Below are positions 54,446-63,363 of a stretch of DNA of 64,000 nucleotides, piece by piece (position 1 is the stretch's first letter; every line of letters begins with the position of its first letter). Origin of the DNA: Synechococcus sp. Nb3U1 (GTDB lineage: Bacteria; Cyanobacteriota; Cyanobacteriia; Thermostichales; Thermostichaceae). Location of the stretch: assembly GCF_021533835.1 (NCBI RefSeq), contig NZ_JAKFYQ010000001.1:1026079-1090078 (forward strand). Direction: 5' to 3'. The notes beneath the pieces were generated by a model. That model did not search any database. It was not told the origin of the DNA and was given only the letters and a program-made list of their open reading frames with translations. Both the position numbers and the translations under genes were made by a program.

Positions 54446-54808
54446 TTAGGAGATGGGGAAGATGGCACTCACATCGACAATATGGAATTGTACCAATCCA
54501 ATGATCGCCAAAGTATAAGCGGTAGAAGAAGCTAGTCCAATCAGGAGATCCCGTTTCACATTGCGTGGTTTTTTGCCTTTTTCGACAACATCCGTAGCGC
54601 CAAACTGCATCATGACAATGCCAATCAAATTGGAGAGCCAGTACCCGACGAGGGTTCCTCCCAGAAGCCACTCAGGCTGCCACAAGCTACAGAGATAGCC
54701 AAACCCATAGGCAATTGGCAGGTTGAAAAATAAATCATTCCACCAGGACAAGGGCGACAACATAAATCCCAAAACCAGTAGGAAGCCTCCCCGCAGCTTT
54801 TTCCACAT
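54446..54808 (-). CDS. small four-span membrane protein upstream of the CadD-like gene
   Basis: 120 aa from ATG 54808. Hydrophobic spans about 8-24, 28-45, 47-66 and 90-112, separated by a Lys/Arg-rich loop EKGKKPRNVKRDL, so it is a compact membrane protein. It precedes the CadD-like gene by 61 bp on the same strand. No family recognised; a metal or lipid role is only suggested by position. Confidence 0.65.
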   Translation of the reverse strand: MWKKLRGGFLLVLGFMLSPLSWWNDLFFNLPIAYGFGYLCSLWQPEWLLGGTLVGYWLSNLIGIVMMQFGATDVVEKGKKPRNVKRDLLIGLASSTAYTLAIIGLVQFHIVDVSAIFPIS

Positions 54809-54910
54809 CCGCCTGCTCTCCCGCGTTTCATCCCCACAATCTTACTTCATGTTGCTTAACGAAAACCTGAAGCTCGATCCTATTCTGAGGATTGGCCTGG
54901 GCATGAGGTT

Positions 54911-55690
54911 CTAGGGATCCCCTAAAAACCGGCAAACCTGCGCGAATACTTCCTCTCGCTCGACATCCAGAGAAATGATGTGATCGGAGTGCTCTAGCCA
55001 ATGCAAGCTTTTCTGCTGGGATCCCAGCTCCCGACAGAGCCACTCCGCCTGTTCGGGATCCACCACCGTATCTTGGCGAGATTGCAGGATCAGGGTCGGC
55101 ACCGGAATGTGGGCCACTTCTCCTTTCACCCGCTCGATCAGCTCCAAGGCGCTGCGCACCGAGGGCAGATTAAAGCTCTGAAAATAGGCTGCTTTTTCCG
55201 CCAAAGCCCGTGCATTCTCATCCCGAAGCGGCAACCTAAGGTGGGGTACATCCTCTAGTAGCCAACCCAGGCTATTGAGGTACTGCTCCGGGCGCAATCC
55301 GTAGAACCACCGGTGGCGAATGGCGAAAAAGGGAGCCAGCAAGACCAATTTGTGCACGGGATGGGCAAAGGCCAGATGCAAGGCCAAAGGGCAGCCGGTG
55401 GAAAAGCCAACCAGAGAGATCCGTGGGTACTCCTGCTGCAAAGCCAGATAATGTTCCAAGACGCGCCCGTACCATTCCGTCCAGCTCGAACGCGGCATGC
55501 GCACAGAGGGGTGATCATGGCCCGGATAGTTGAAACCCTGAACCGTCAGGCCCAAAGCCAGAAGCCGCTCCGCGAGCCACTGCAACTCATAGATGCCACC
55601 CCCCAACCCATGCAACAGCAGACAGGCGTGCGCCTGGGGAGATATCCCGACCTCAGCCCCGCGCCACAAAAAGGGTTCATTGCTCAACAT
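54911..55690 (-). CDS. alpha/beta-hydrolase, carboxylesterase or monoacylglycerol lipase type
   Basis: 259 aa. Oxyanion region HACLLLHGLGGGIYELQWLAERL, nucleophile elbow SLVGFSTGCPLALHLA (Ser in GFSTG), acid in LILQSRQDTVVDPE and catalytic His in LEHSDHIISLDVE. This is the Est30-like class, which cleaves short or medium acyl esters. The catalytic set is complete, unlike the hydrolase-like gene at 19219. It begins 11 bp after the ZIP remnant. Confidence 0.87.
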   Translation of the reverse strand: MLSNEPFLWRGAEVGISPQAHACLLLHGLGGGIYELQWLAERLLALGLTVQGFNYPGHDHPSVRMPRSSWTEWYGRVLEHYLALQQEYPRISLVGFSTGCPLALHLAFAHPVHKLVLLAPFFAIRHRWFYGLRPEQYLNSLGWLLEDVPHLRLPLRDENARALAEKAAYFQSFNLPSVRSALELIERVKGEVAHIPVPTLILQSRQDTVVDPEQAEWLCRELGSQQKSLHWLEHSDHIISLDVEREEVFAQVCRFLGDP

Positions 55691-55701
55691 GGGATCCCTT
55701 A

Positions 55702-56474
55702 TCAGCCCAGCGCAACATCCAGCAGCAGCATCACCACAAACCCACTAATCACCCCAAAGGTGGCCTCCCGTTCTATACCCTGCCGATGGGATTCGGGAAT
55801 GTCTCATCCGAAATGACAAACAACATCGCTCCCGCCGCAAAAGCCATCCCCCACGGCAACAAAGGTTGTGCCAATGACACCACTGTAGCCCCAATGATGC
55901 CACCGATCGGCTCTACCAAACCGGTCAACACCGCCACCTGAAAGGCAAACAGCCGCCGATACCCCTGGGCCACCAACGACAATGCCACCACCAGTCCTTC
56001 TGGCATGTTCTGCAAGCCGATGCCAATCGCCAGAGGCAGACCTTGTACCATCTCGCCGGTGGCAAAACCTACTCCCACCGCCAACCCTTCCGGCAGATTG
56101 TGGAGTGTAATGGCGATGATGAACAGCCAAATGCGCTTCAGGTGAGCGTGGTTCTCTCCTTCCACCCCCTTGAAAAAGTGCTCGTGAGGGAAAAATCGGT
56201 GGGCACTCTCCAGAAAAACCGCCCCCACTAGCAGACCCGCCACCATGATCAGGGCTGCGATGAACCGCGAGTGGCCTAACGCCATGGCCGCTTCTGTACC
56301 CGGTACCAGCAGAGAAAAAGAGGTGGCCGCCAACATCACCCCGCCCCCAAACCCCAACAGGATCCCTTGGGCCCGTTCTGAGATAGAGGAAATGAAAAGC
56401 GCTGGTAATGCCCCCAAAGCAGTGGCCAATCCGGCAATCAGGCTGCCCAGGGATCCAATCTAGATGGGGTGCAT
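55702..56474 (-). pseudogene. decayed ZIP-family metal transporter
   Basis: The ancestral start is ATG 56474 with GGAG 8-9 bp upstream, but the fifth codon is TAG (56460-56462). The frame then runs IGSLGSLIAGLATALGALPALFIS through ITLHNLPEGLAVGVGFATG and IGIGLQNMPEGLVVALSL, the ZIP metal-site motifs, up to FVISDE. There it shifts: reading one frame over after about 55800 gives IPESHRQGIEREATFGVISGFVVMLLLDVALG to TGA at 55702, the usual ZIP ending. A one-base deletion explains this. Internal TTG initiation at 56429 could still give an N-trimmed protein, but its end would be wrong. Confidence 0.8.
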
Positions 56475-56644
56475 GTTCAACTCTCCATAAGTGCAACGAT
56501 CCCTCAGGAAAACAGTCAGGGATCCCTGTCGATTCTCCTCTGCTCATGTGAGCTATGGGTAGATTTGAGCAAAACAATTCGCCACCTTGATGAAATCGAA
56601 ATTGTAAGATTGTTGGCAGTCCTTCTGAGGGTGGGAGAAAACCA

Positions 56645-58117
56645 TTGGCTGAACGGGGCCAGAGGGCCTGGCTAGATCCGCGGCATCTGTGGATGCCCTT
56701 GGCCTGCATCGGAGATGGTCTTTGTATTGGGCTGGCGTTTGCCTTGGCCTATTACCTGCGCAGCCTCTCTCCCCATCAGCTTTTGCCCTGGGATGTGTAC
56801 GCGGGCTTGGGGTTGTTAACGATCCTTAGTTACTGGGCCATTCAAGTGGGTTTGGGAGGCTACAGCGAACCGAAACGCCTGTCCCGCTTTGAGGAGTGGG
56901 CCAGTGTGCTGGTGGGGTTGGGCTTCACCTTCGGCCTAATCTTGGCGGGGGCCTTTTTCATTCGCTCGGTGTCTTTGTCGCGGCTGGTGCTGGGCTATGC
57001 CGGATTACTGGCCCTACTGGAACTCACTTTGGTGCGGGCGGGTTTGCGACTGGGCATGGGCTGGCTGTGCTCCCGGGGATATGGGCGACAGCAGGTGATC
57101 TGGGTGGGATCCAACTCTATGTTGGCGGAGGTGCTGGAACGATTGGGGCGCTCCCCGCAGTTGGGGTTTGAGGTGGTGGCTTGGGCGGGTGAGAGCGCTG
57201 ATTTTCAGGATCAAGTTAACAGCCAGATCGGCGGGGATCCCGGTGGCCCACCAAACCCTGAGGTGGAGTCTTTGGGGGGGAGCGTTGCAGGGATCGAACA
57301 AATTGAGTTGGCTCATTTAACCGCCTATTTGCAAAGTCATCCTGCTATTCAAGAAGTTTGGTTTGGGCAACCCGACTTGGCTACAGCTCCCCTGGTGTTG
57401 AGTTTGCAAGCTCTATCCCGACAAGTGCGCTTGGTGCCGGATATTCTCGCTTTTTTGACCGTTAACCTCAGCCTGCAATCGCTGGATGGGATCCCTTTGT
57501 TCACCCTGCGGGCTCCCCCGTTGCGGTATGCCCATAACCGCTGCCTGAAGCGGTCGATGGATATTCTCGGGGCGCTGCTGGGGTTGATCCTGCTCAGCCC
57601 TCTTTTTTTGGGGATTGCCGCCCTGGTGGCCTGTAGCAGTCCTGGCCCGATTTTTTATTACCAAGAGCGGATTAGTCTGGATGGCCAGCCCTTTTGGATC
57701 GCCAAATTCCGCACCATGCGGGTGGATGCAGAACCAGCGGATCAACCCGGTTGGACTCGCCCTGGGGATCCCCGCCGTACCCGGATAGGAACCTTCTTGC
57801 GCCGGACAAACCTGGATGAACTGCCGCAGTTGTGGAATGTGTTGAAGGGGGAAATGAGCCTGGTGGGGCCCCGCCCAGAGCGCCCCTATTTTGTCCAGCA
57901 ATTTAGCCAGGAGATCCCGAAATATTTGGATCGGCATCTGGTGAAAACTGGCCTGACTGGCTGGGCGCAAATTCACGGCCTGCGGGGCGATACCAGCATT
58001 GCTCGGCGTACCCAATATGATCTGTATTACGTGCAAAACTGGTCGTTGTGGTTGGATCTGCGCATTCTTGCCATCACCCTTTGGCAAGGGATCCGGGGAC
58101 AACTGGCCGGGTACTAA
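56645..58117 (+). CDS. polyprenyl-phosphate sugar-1-phosphate transferase (WcaJ/PssY type)
   Basis: 490 aa from TTG 56645 (GGGAG about 9 bp upstream); ATG 56693 would lose the first span. Four N-terminal spans and a nucleotide-binding-like middle part (about 150-260), then the catalytic sugar transferase domain from about 300: [72 protein letters not shown] and [11 protein letters not shown]. It transfers a hexose-1-phosphate to undecaprenyl phosphate, the first step of exopolysaccharide repeat-unit assembly. The next gene, purC, follows 14 bp later. Confidence 0.9.
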   Translation: MAERGQRAWLDPRHLWMPLACIGDGLCIGLAFALAYYLRSLSPHQLLPWDVYAGLGLLTILSYWAIQVGLGGYSEPKRLSRFEEWASVLVGLGFTFGLILAGAFFIRSVSLSRLVLGYAGLLALLELTLVRAGLRLGMGWLCSRGYGRQQVIWVGSNSMLAEVLERLGRSPQLGFEVVAWAGESADFQDQVNSQIGGDPGGPPNPEVESLGGSVAGIEQIELAHLTAYLQSHPAIQEVWFGQPDLATAPLVLSLQALSRQVRLVPDILAFLTVNLSLQSLDGIPLFTLRAPPLRYAHNRCLKRSMDILGALLGLILLSPLFLGIAALVACSSPGPIFYYQERISLDGQPFWIAKFRTMRVDAEPADQPGWTRPGDPRRTRIGTFLRRTNLDELPQLWNVLKGEMSLVGPRPERPYFVQQFSQEIPKYLDRHLVKTGLTGWAQIHGLRGDTSIARRTQYDLYYVQNWSLWLDLRILAITLWQGIRGQLAGY

Positions 58118-58131
58118 AGGTTCCTTTTCCC

Positions 58132-58875
58132 ATGCCATCCTCACCCACCCCACAAGAGCTGCTCTACGAGGGCAAAGCCAAGCGCGTCTATCGCACTGCC
58201 GACCCACAGGTCTATCTCTGCCAATACAAAGACGATGCCACCGCCTTTAACGCCGCAAAGCGGGGATCCATCGCCGGCAAAGGGGAGGTGAACTGCACCG
58301 TTTCCAGCCACCTGTTCACCTACTTGGCCCAACAGGGGATCCGCAACCATTTTCTCGCCCAGATCAGCCCAACTGAAATGCGGGTCAAAGCGGTCACCAT
58401 CCTGCCCATCGAAGTGGTAATACGGAACCGAGCTGCCGGCAGCCTGTGCAAACGTCTGGGCCTAGAGCGGGGGCTGCCCATCGAGCCGCCTTTGCTGGAG
58501 TTCTACTACAAAAACGATGCCCTTGGGGATCCCCTGATCACCCACGACCACATTCGGCTGCTGAAGCTGGCCACCCCAGAGCAGGTGCACCAGATGGGAT
58601 CCCTGGCTTTGAAGATTAATCAGCTGTTGCGAACCTTTTTCCGGAGCTGTCGGTTGGAGTTGATCGACTTCAAGCTGGAGTTTGGCCTAGATCCTGCTGG
58701 AGAAATCTTGCTGGTAGACGAGATTAGCCCCGATACCTGTCGCCTTTGGGATCTGGCGGGGGAGAACACTTCTGAGCCGCGGGTGCTGGATAAAGATCTC
58801 TTTCGTTTTGATCTTGGGAATGCAGTGGCAGGTTACCAGGAAGTCCTACAACGGGTCGTGCAGCAGGTCGAATGA
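58132..58875 (+). CDS. purC: SAICAR synthase
   Basis: 247 aa from ATG 58132. Starts ELLYEGKAKRVYRT and has KDDATAFNAAKRGSIAGKGEVNC, LPIEVVIRNRAAGSLCKRLGLERG, LELIDFKLEFGLDPAGEILLVDEISPDTCRLWD and LDKDLFRFD. It joins CAIR and aspartate in purine synthesis. Single gene, facing hemC at its 3' end. Confidence 0.96.
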   Translation: MPSSPTPQELLYEGKAKRVYRTADPQVYLCQYKDDATAFNAAKRGSIAGKGEVNCTVSSHLFTYLAQQGIRNHFLAQISPTEMRVKAVTILPIEVVIRNRAAGSLCKRLGLERGLPIEPPLLEFYYKNDALGDPLITHDHIRLLKLATPEQVHQMGSLALKINQLLRTFFRSCRLELIDFKLEFGLDPAGEILLVDEISPDTCRLWDLAGENTSEPRVLDKDLFRFDLGNAVAGYQEVLQRVVQQVE

Positions 58876-58883
58876 GGCTGGGC

Positions 58884-58944
58884 TCAGCTAACCAATCAGC
58901 TAACCAAAAGGAATATATCCCTGAACATACATCGAACATACATC
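58884..58944. repeat. two adjacent short tandem duplications (12 bp and 11 bp)
   Basis: TCAGCTAACCAA occurs twice in a row at 58884-58907, and GAACATACATC twice in a row at 58923-58944. They lie in the convergent gap between purC and hemC and touch no gene. Confidence 0.92.
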
Positions 58945-58961
58945 CCTGAACAGAAGTTCAA

Positions 58962-59948
58962 CTAGCTACGGGCTTGGGCAAAAATGGCTTGTAGAATTTC
59001 ATCGGCTCCCTGCTGTTTCAGCTTGTCCGCCAGAGCAACTCCGATCGCTTCGGCCTCCTGCAGGGATCCCGTTTGGCGATCGCGGATCAGCCGTTGACCA
59101 TCCAGTTGCGCCACCATACCCGTCAGATGTAGCTCATCCCCCTGCACTTGGCTGTGCACCCCGATCGGCACCTGGCACCCCCCCTCCAAAGCCCGCAACA
59201 AGGCCCGTTCTGCCAAGCAGCGTGCCGTCGCCTCCGCCTCCGCCAAAGGTTGAATCAGATCCAAAATCCGCTCATCCCCCTGACGGCACTCGATCCCCAG
59301 GGATCCTTGCCCGACAGCATACAAAGACACACTTGGATCCAACACCTGATGAATGCGCTCCCCCTTACCCAGGCGTTTCAGGCCCGCCACCGCCAAAATT
59401 AGCCCATCGTAATCACCGTTATCCAACTTGGCCAGACGGGTATTGAGGTTGCCCCGCACATCCTTAAACCGTAGATGGGGAAAGGCATGGCGCAACTGAG
59501 CCAACCGCCGCAGGGAAGAGGTTCCGATTACCGTTCCTTCCGGCAAGGTAGACAATTGGTAGTCCTGAAACCGCTTGTGTACCACCAAAGCATCCAAGGG
59601 ATCCTCCCGCCGCGTGATTGCCCCCAACATCAGACCTTCTGGCAGACGGGTGGGGAGATCCTTGAGGCTATGCACCGCCAAATCACTGCTGCCATTCAAC
59701 AGGCCCACCTCTAATTCTTTGGTGAACAGGCCCTTGTCACCAATCTTGGCCAGCGCCACATCGAGAATGATGTCCCCTTGGGTGGAGAGGGTGTTGAGTT
59801 CAAAGGTTAGGCCAGGGTGGTGTTCCTGCAACTGCCCCATCACCCAATGGGTTTGCACCAAAGCTAACTCACTTTTGCGGGAGGCAATTCGCACCGCTTC
59901 AGTGGCCAAAGAAGAGGGTTCCGAGGGGGTCAAGGCTGATTCGCTCAT
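58962..59948 (-). CDS. hemC: porphobilinogen deaminase
   Basis: 328 aa. Starts [40 protein letters not shown] and [15 protein letters not shown] bind substrate, and the dipyrromethane-cofactor Cys is in [16 protein letters not shown]. It makes hydroxymethylbilane for chlorophyll and haem. Divergent from the YlqD-like gene. Confidence 0.96.
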   Translation of the reverse strand: MSESALTPSEPSSLATEAVRIASRKSELALVQTHWVMGQLQEHHPGLTFELNTLSTQGDIILDVALAKIGDKGLFTKELEVGLLNGSSDLAVHSLKDLPTRLPEGLMLGAITRREDPLDALVVHKRFQDYQLSTLPEGTVIGTSSLRRLAQLRHAFPHLRFKDVRGNLNTRLAKLDNGDYDGLILAVAGLKRLGKGERIHQVLDPSVSLYAVGQGSLGIECRQGDERILDLIQPLAEAEATARCLAERALLRALEGGCQVPIGVHSQVQGDELHLTGMVAQLDGQRLIRDRQTGSLQEAEAIGVALADKLKQQGADEILQAIFAQARS

Positions 59949-60009
59949 GGCTCCTGCAAAAAAAGAACACCGTCTTTCACGCTAGCTGAATCTGGGCCGG
60001 GACATGCCG

Positions 60010-60036
60010 TTGACCTTCAAGATCCTTAACTAAAAT
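60010..60036 (+). promoter_or_regulatory. possible promoter in the hemC/YlqD gap
   Basis: TTGACC at 60010-60015 and TAAAAT at 60031-60036 with a 15 bp spacer, in the 279 bp divergent gap. The spacing is shorter than the usual 17 bp, so the call is weak. The remaining part of the gap has no gene. Confidence 0.25.
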
Positions 60037-60227
60037 GGCTTTTTCCCAGCGGCTAAGACTTTACCCTGGGGATCCGAGCCGATAGGATGAGTAAGCGGAT
60101 TCTCCGTCGCGGCGGGGAAAGGTTGGTGTGTCAAAACCCCCTTCTTTGAGCCCGGAAGTCCTGAGGGGACAGTTCTATGTGAGCCTGGTTCCCTGGTTTG
60201 GTTGATAGTCTGCCCGGATTAGGTTTT

Positions 60228-60689
60228 ATGGAAGAAAACAACATCGGCAACGGTACCCAGTTACTGCTCAAGCGCAACATTCCCATCAAGGTGGTGGTCA
60301 CCTCCCTCTGGAAAAGCGAAATGCAGGAGCAACTGCAACGGCAAATCCAGGCCACCGATGCCCAGATGCAGCAGTTGGAGTTTCAAGGCAAGCGGGCCAT
60401 TGCCGAACTGGAAAAGCAGAGCACCAACCCGAACAGCCCGCAAATTCTACAGCAGGTAGAAGCGGTCAAAAGCCGAGTGAACGAACAGAAAATCAAGCTC
60501 CTCGATCAAAAAAATCAACTCCTACAACAGGCCAACCAACTGGGCACACTGGAACTCAACCAAGAGGTGCTGCAGGGCAATGTGGAGAGTTTCTTCCGGG
60601 TGCAGCAAGGAGATAACCTGATCCAGAAGATGCAGGTGGAGATCCTCCTCGAAGATGGGGTGATCAAGGAGATTCGGGGTAACCCATAA
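60228..60689 (+). CDS. YlqD-like coiled-coil protein
   Basis: 153 aa from ATG 60228 (MEENNIGNGTQLLLKR). Short N-terminal strand block LLLKRNIPIKVVVTSLWKSEM, a coiled coil (about 25-115, rich in Gln/Leu/Lys) and a C-terminal strand block FFRVQQGDNLIQKMQVEILLEDGVIKEIRG. This is the layout of the YlqD family, known from cyanobacteria and Firmicutes, without a known role. Confidence 0.75.
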   Translation: MEENNIGNGTQLLLKRNIPIKVVVTSLWKSEMQEQLQRQIQATDAQMQQLEFQGKRAIAELEKQSTNPNSPQILQQVEAVKSRVNEQKIKLLDQKNQLLQQANQLGTLELNQEVLQGNVESFFRVQQGDNLIQKMQVEILLEDGVIKEIRGNP

Positions 60690-60847
60690 GCTCTCTACCC
60701 CCTCGCAACCCCCTCAGGGATCCAACACTTGCCATCTCCCCTTAGCCTGTGGAAACAATAGGTGACAATAAGTAACAGCGTCCCCTTATTGACCTTGAGT
60801 TAGCGGGGGAGATGTGCCAAGTTATTCACCCCGCAAGAGAGATCCCC

Positions 60848-62248
60848 ATGTCTGAGTTCGTCTGGTCAGAACCTGAACCTCTTGAGGATCTGCATCTCCC
60901 CGATTGGCTGCTCACAACGGCCCAACGCCGTCGCCTCAAAGCCCTACTGGTGCTGGTGCTGGTGTGGGGACTGGTCAGCTTAATGCACGGGATCCCGGTG
61001 GCACGATGGTTCACCATTGGCCTCGCCACTCTCATGGTGATCCACATCAATCGGCTACTTCGTCTGCAACCGGCAGCCCCTTTGCCTCCCCTGCGCTGGG
61101 ATCCCCAACACGATCAGGAGCTAGAAACCGAGTCCTCTGAGTCGAAATTGCTAGCCTTGCCCTGCGTGGCCGTGCTGATCCCGGCCAAAAACGAAAGTGC
61201 GGTGCTCCCCCGCCTGCTCGACAGCCTGACTCAGCTTCATTACCCCACCAGCCACCTAGAGCTATGGGCCATCGACGACGGCAGCAGTGACGCTACCCCT
61301 GATATTCTGCGGGAAGCCCAAACGCGGATCCCGCATCTGCGGGTTTACCATCGGCAGCCGGGGCGAGGTGGGGGCAAATCTGGTGCCCTCAATGAGGTGC
61401 TGCCCCTCACCCAAGCGGAGATTCTCTTGGTGTGCGATGCCGACTCTGTGGTGCCGTCGGATTTTCTGGTCCGCACTCTGCCGTTGTTTGCCCAAACTCA
61501 ACGGGCCAGCCGGCGCCCTGTGGGAGCTGTGCAGGTACGCAAGGCGGTCAGCAACGCTGGGGTCAACTTTTGGACAGTTGGGCAGGTGGCGGAAATGGCC
61601 TCCGACAGTTACTTGCAACAGCAGCGGGTGGCTGTTAGGGGCATTGGTGAGTTGCGGGGCAATGGTCAACTGGTACGGCGGGATGTGCTGGAAAAATGCG
61701 GCGGTTGGAACGAAAGCACCCTCACTGATGACTTGGATCTGACCTTCAAGCTGCACTTGGCGGGCGTGGATATTGCCTTTCTGGCGGAGCCGGCCATTGC
61801 CGAAGAAGGGGTCACCTCCTGGAAAAGCCTCTGGCACCAGCGCTGCCGCTGGGCGGAAGGGGGCTATCAACGCTATCTCGACTACTGGCCAGGGATCCTC
61901 AGTCGCCGCATGGGGGTAGCCAAAAGCCTAGATCTGTGGGCCTTTTTCATTTCTCAGTACCTGTTGCCGATGGCTCTGGTGCCCGATACCCTCTGGGTGT
62001 TGTTCACCGGCCATTCCTCGGTGCTTCTACCCCTGAATGCGCTGGTGATGGGCTGCTTGACGGTGGTACTTTATCGCGGGCTACGCCAGGTAGAGGGCCT
62101 ACATGGACGACGACTGTGGTGGCACACCGCACTGGGTTTGGTCTACATGTTGCATTGGTTCCCGGTCATGATTATGACAACGGCTCGCATGTGTGTGCAG
62201 CCCAAACGCCTGAAGTGGGTCAAAACGGTTCACTGTGGAGAGATCTAG
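60848..62248 (+). CDS. family 2 glycosyltransferase, probable glucosyldiacylglycerol synthase (BgsA-like)
   Basis: 466 aa from ATG 60848. Two N-terminal spans, the GT2 domain (VAVLIPAKNESAVLPRLLDSL, ELWAIDDGSSDATPD, LLVCDADSVVP, STLTDDLDLTFKLH, HQRCRWAEGGYQRYLDY with the QxxRW motif as QRCRW) and C-terminal spans. It resembles Synechocystis Sll1377, the enzyme making monoglucosyldiacylglycerol, precursor of the thylakoid galactolipids. Length and topology agree; a related cellulose-type polymerase is the alternative. Confidence 0.75.
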   Translation: MSEFVWSEPEPLEDLHLPDWLLTTAQRRRLKALLVLVLVWGLVSLMHGIPVARWFTIGLATLMVIHINRLLRLQPAAPLPPLRWDPQHDQELETESSESKLLALPCVAVLIPAKNESAVLPRLLDSLTQLHYPTSHLELWAIDDGSSDATPDILREAQTRIPHLRVYHRQPGRGGGKSGALNEVLPLTQAEILLVCDADSVVPSDFLVRTLPLFAQTQRASRRPVGAVQVRKAVSNAGVNFWTVGQVAEMASDSYLQQQRVAVRGIGELRGNGQLVRRDVLEKCGGWNESTLTDDLDLTFKLHLAGVDIAFLAEPAIAEEGVTSWKSLWHQRCRWAEGGYQRYLDYWPGILSRRMGVAKSLDLWAFFISQYLLPMALVPDTLWVLFTGHSSVLLPLNALVMGCLTVVLYRGLRQVEGLHGRRLWWHTALGLVYMLHWFPVMIMTTARMCVQPKRLKWVKTVHCGEI

Positions 62249-62351
62249 AGAAGGTTTAGAGAAGATCCGGAGATTCTGTCAAGGGATCCCTTGGATCCTG
62301 CTATTCTAGTCAAGCGCAAGTCAAACACAATACTGATACTACGGCCCAACT

Positions 62352-63344
62352 ATGGCACGCCTCTACTACGACACCGACGCCAACTTGGAGCTTTTGGCCG
62401 ACAAAACCGTTGCCATCATTGGTTATGGCAGCCAAGGCCATGCCCATGCTCTGAATTTGCACGACAGCGGCGTCAAGGTGATCGTCGGTTTGTATCCCGG
62501 TAGCCCCTCCTGGCCGAAAGCAGAAGCTGATGGGTTGATCGTCAAGTCGGTGGCCGATGCCGCTGCTGCCGCCGACTGGGTGATGATTCTGCTGCCTGAC
62601 GAAGTTCAAAAGGCCATTTTCAACAGCGAGATCCGCCCCCATCTGCAAGCGGGCAATGTCCTGTTGTTTGCCCATGGGTTTAATATTCACTTCGGCCAAA
62701 TTCAGCCACCCGCGGATGTGGATGTGATCATGGTGGCTCCGAAAGGCCCCGGACACCTGGTGCGCCGCACCTACCAAGCTGGTGAAGGGGTGCCCTGTCT
62801 GTTTGCCGTGCATCAAGATGCCTCTGGAATGGCACGGGATCGGGCCATGGCCTATGCCAAAGGGATCGGTGGTACGCGAGCGGGTATTTTGGAAACCAGC
62901 TTCCGGGAAGAGACGGAAACGGATCTCTTTGGGGAACAGGTGGTACTTTGCGGTGGCCTCACGGCTTTGATTAAGGCCGGTTTTGAAACCTTGGTGGATG
63001 CCGGGTATCAGCCGGAATTGGCCTACTTTGAATGTCTGCATGAGGTGAAGCTGATCGTGGATCTGATTGTCGAAGGCGGCCTGGAAAAAATGCGCCACAG
63101 CATCTCCAACACCGCAGAGTACGGCGACTACACCCGTGGCCCCCGCATTGTCACCGACGAAACCCGCGCTGAAATGCAACGGATCTTGGCAGAGATCCAA
63201 ACCGGACAATTTGCCCGTGACTTTGTGCTGGAAAACCAAGCCGGCAAGCCCGGATTCACCGCCATGCGGCGCCGCGAAGCCGAACACCCCATCGAAACAG
63301 TGGGCAAGGAATTGCGGGCCATGTTTAGCTGGCTGAAGAAATAG
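62352..63344 (+). CDS. ilvC: ketol-acid reductoisomerase, class I
   Basis: 330 aa. NADP-binding [73 protein letters not shown] and the metal-binding Glu/Asp in [13 protein letters not shown], ending RAMFSWL. It carries out the second step of branched-chain amino acid synthesis. serS begins 19 bp after it. Confidence 0.97.
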   Translation: MARLYYDTDANLELLADKTVAIIGYGSQGHAHALNLHDSGVKVIVGLYPGSPSWPKAEADGLIVKSVADAAAAADWVMILLPDEVQKAIFNSEIRPHLQAGNVLLFAHGFNIHFGQIQPPADVDVIMVAPKGPGHLVRRTYQAGEGVPCLFAVHQDASGMARDRAMAYAKGIGGTRAGILETSFREETETDLFGEQVVLCGGLTALIKAGFETLVDAGYQPELAYFECLHEVKLIVDLIVEGGLEKMRHSISNTAEYGDYTRGPRIVTDETRAEMQRILAEIQTGQFARDFVLENQAGKPGFTAMRRREAEHPIETVGKELRAMFSWLKK

Positions 63345-63363
63345 GCAGAGATAGGCAATTTTT

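Noticed and set aside
35454-56462. Amber suppression or recoding to explain TAG in pstS and the ZIP gene
   Set aside because: Both genes also have frameshifts, so simple decay explains them; no suppressor tRNA or pyrrolysine gene was seen.
55804-56709. 301-codon minus-strand frame overlapping the ZIP remnant
   Set aside because: It has Gly/His/Arg-biased shadow composition, while the ZIP motifs are in the other frame; it also overlaps the sugar transferase start.
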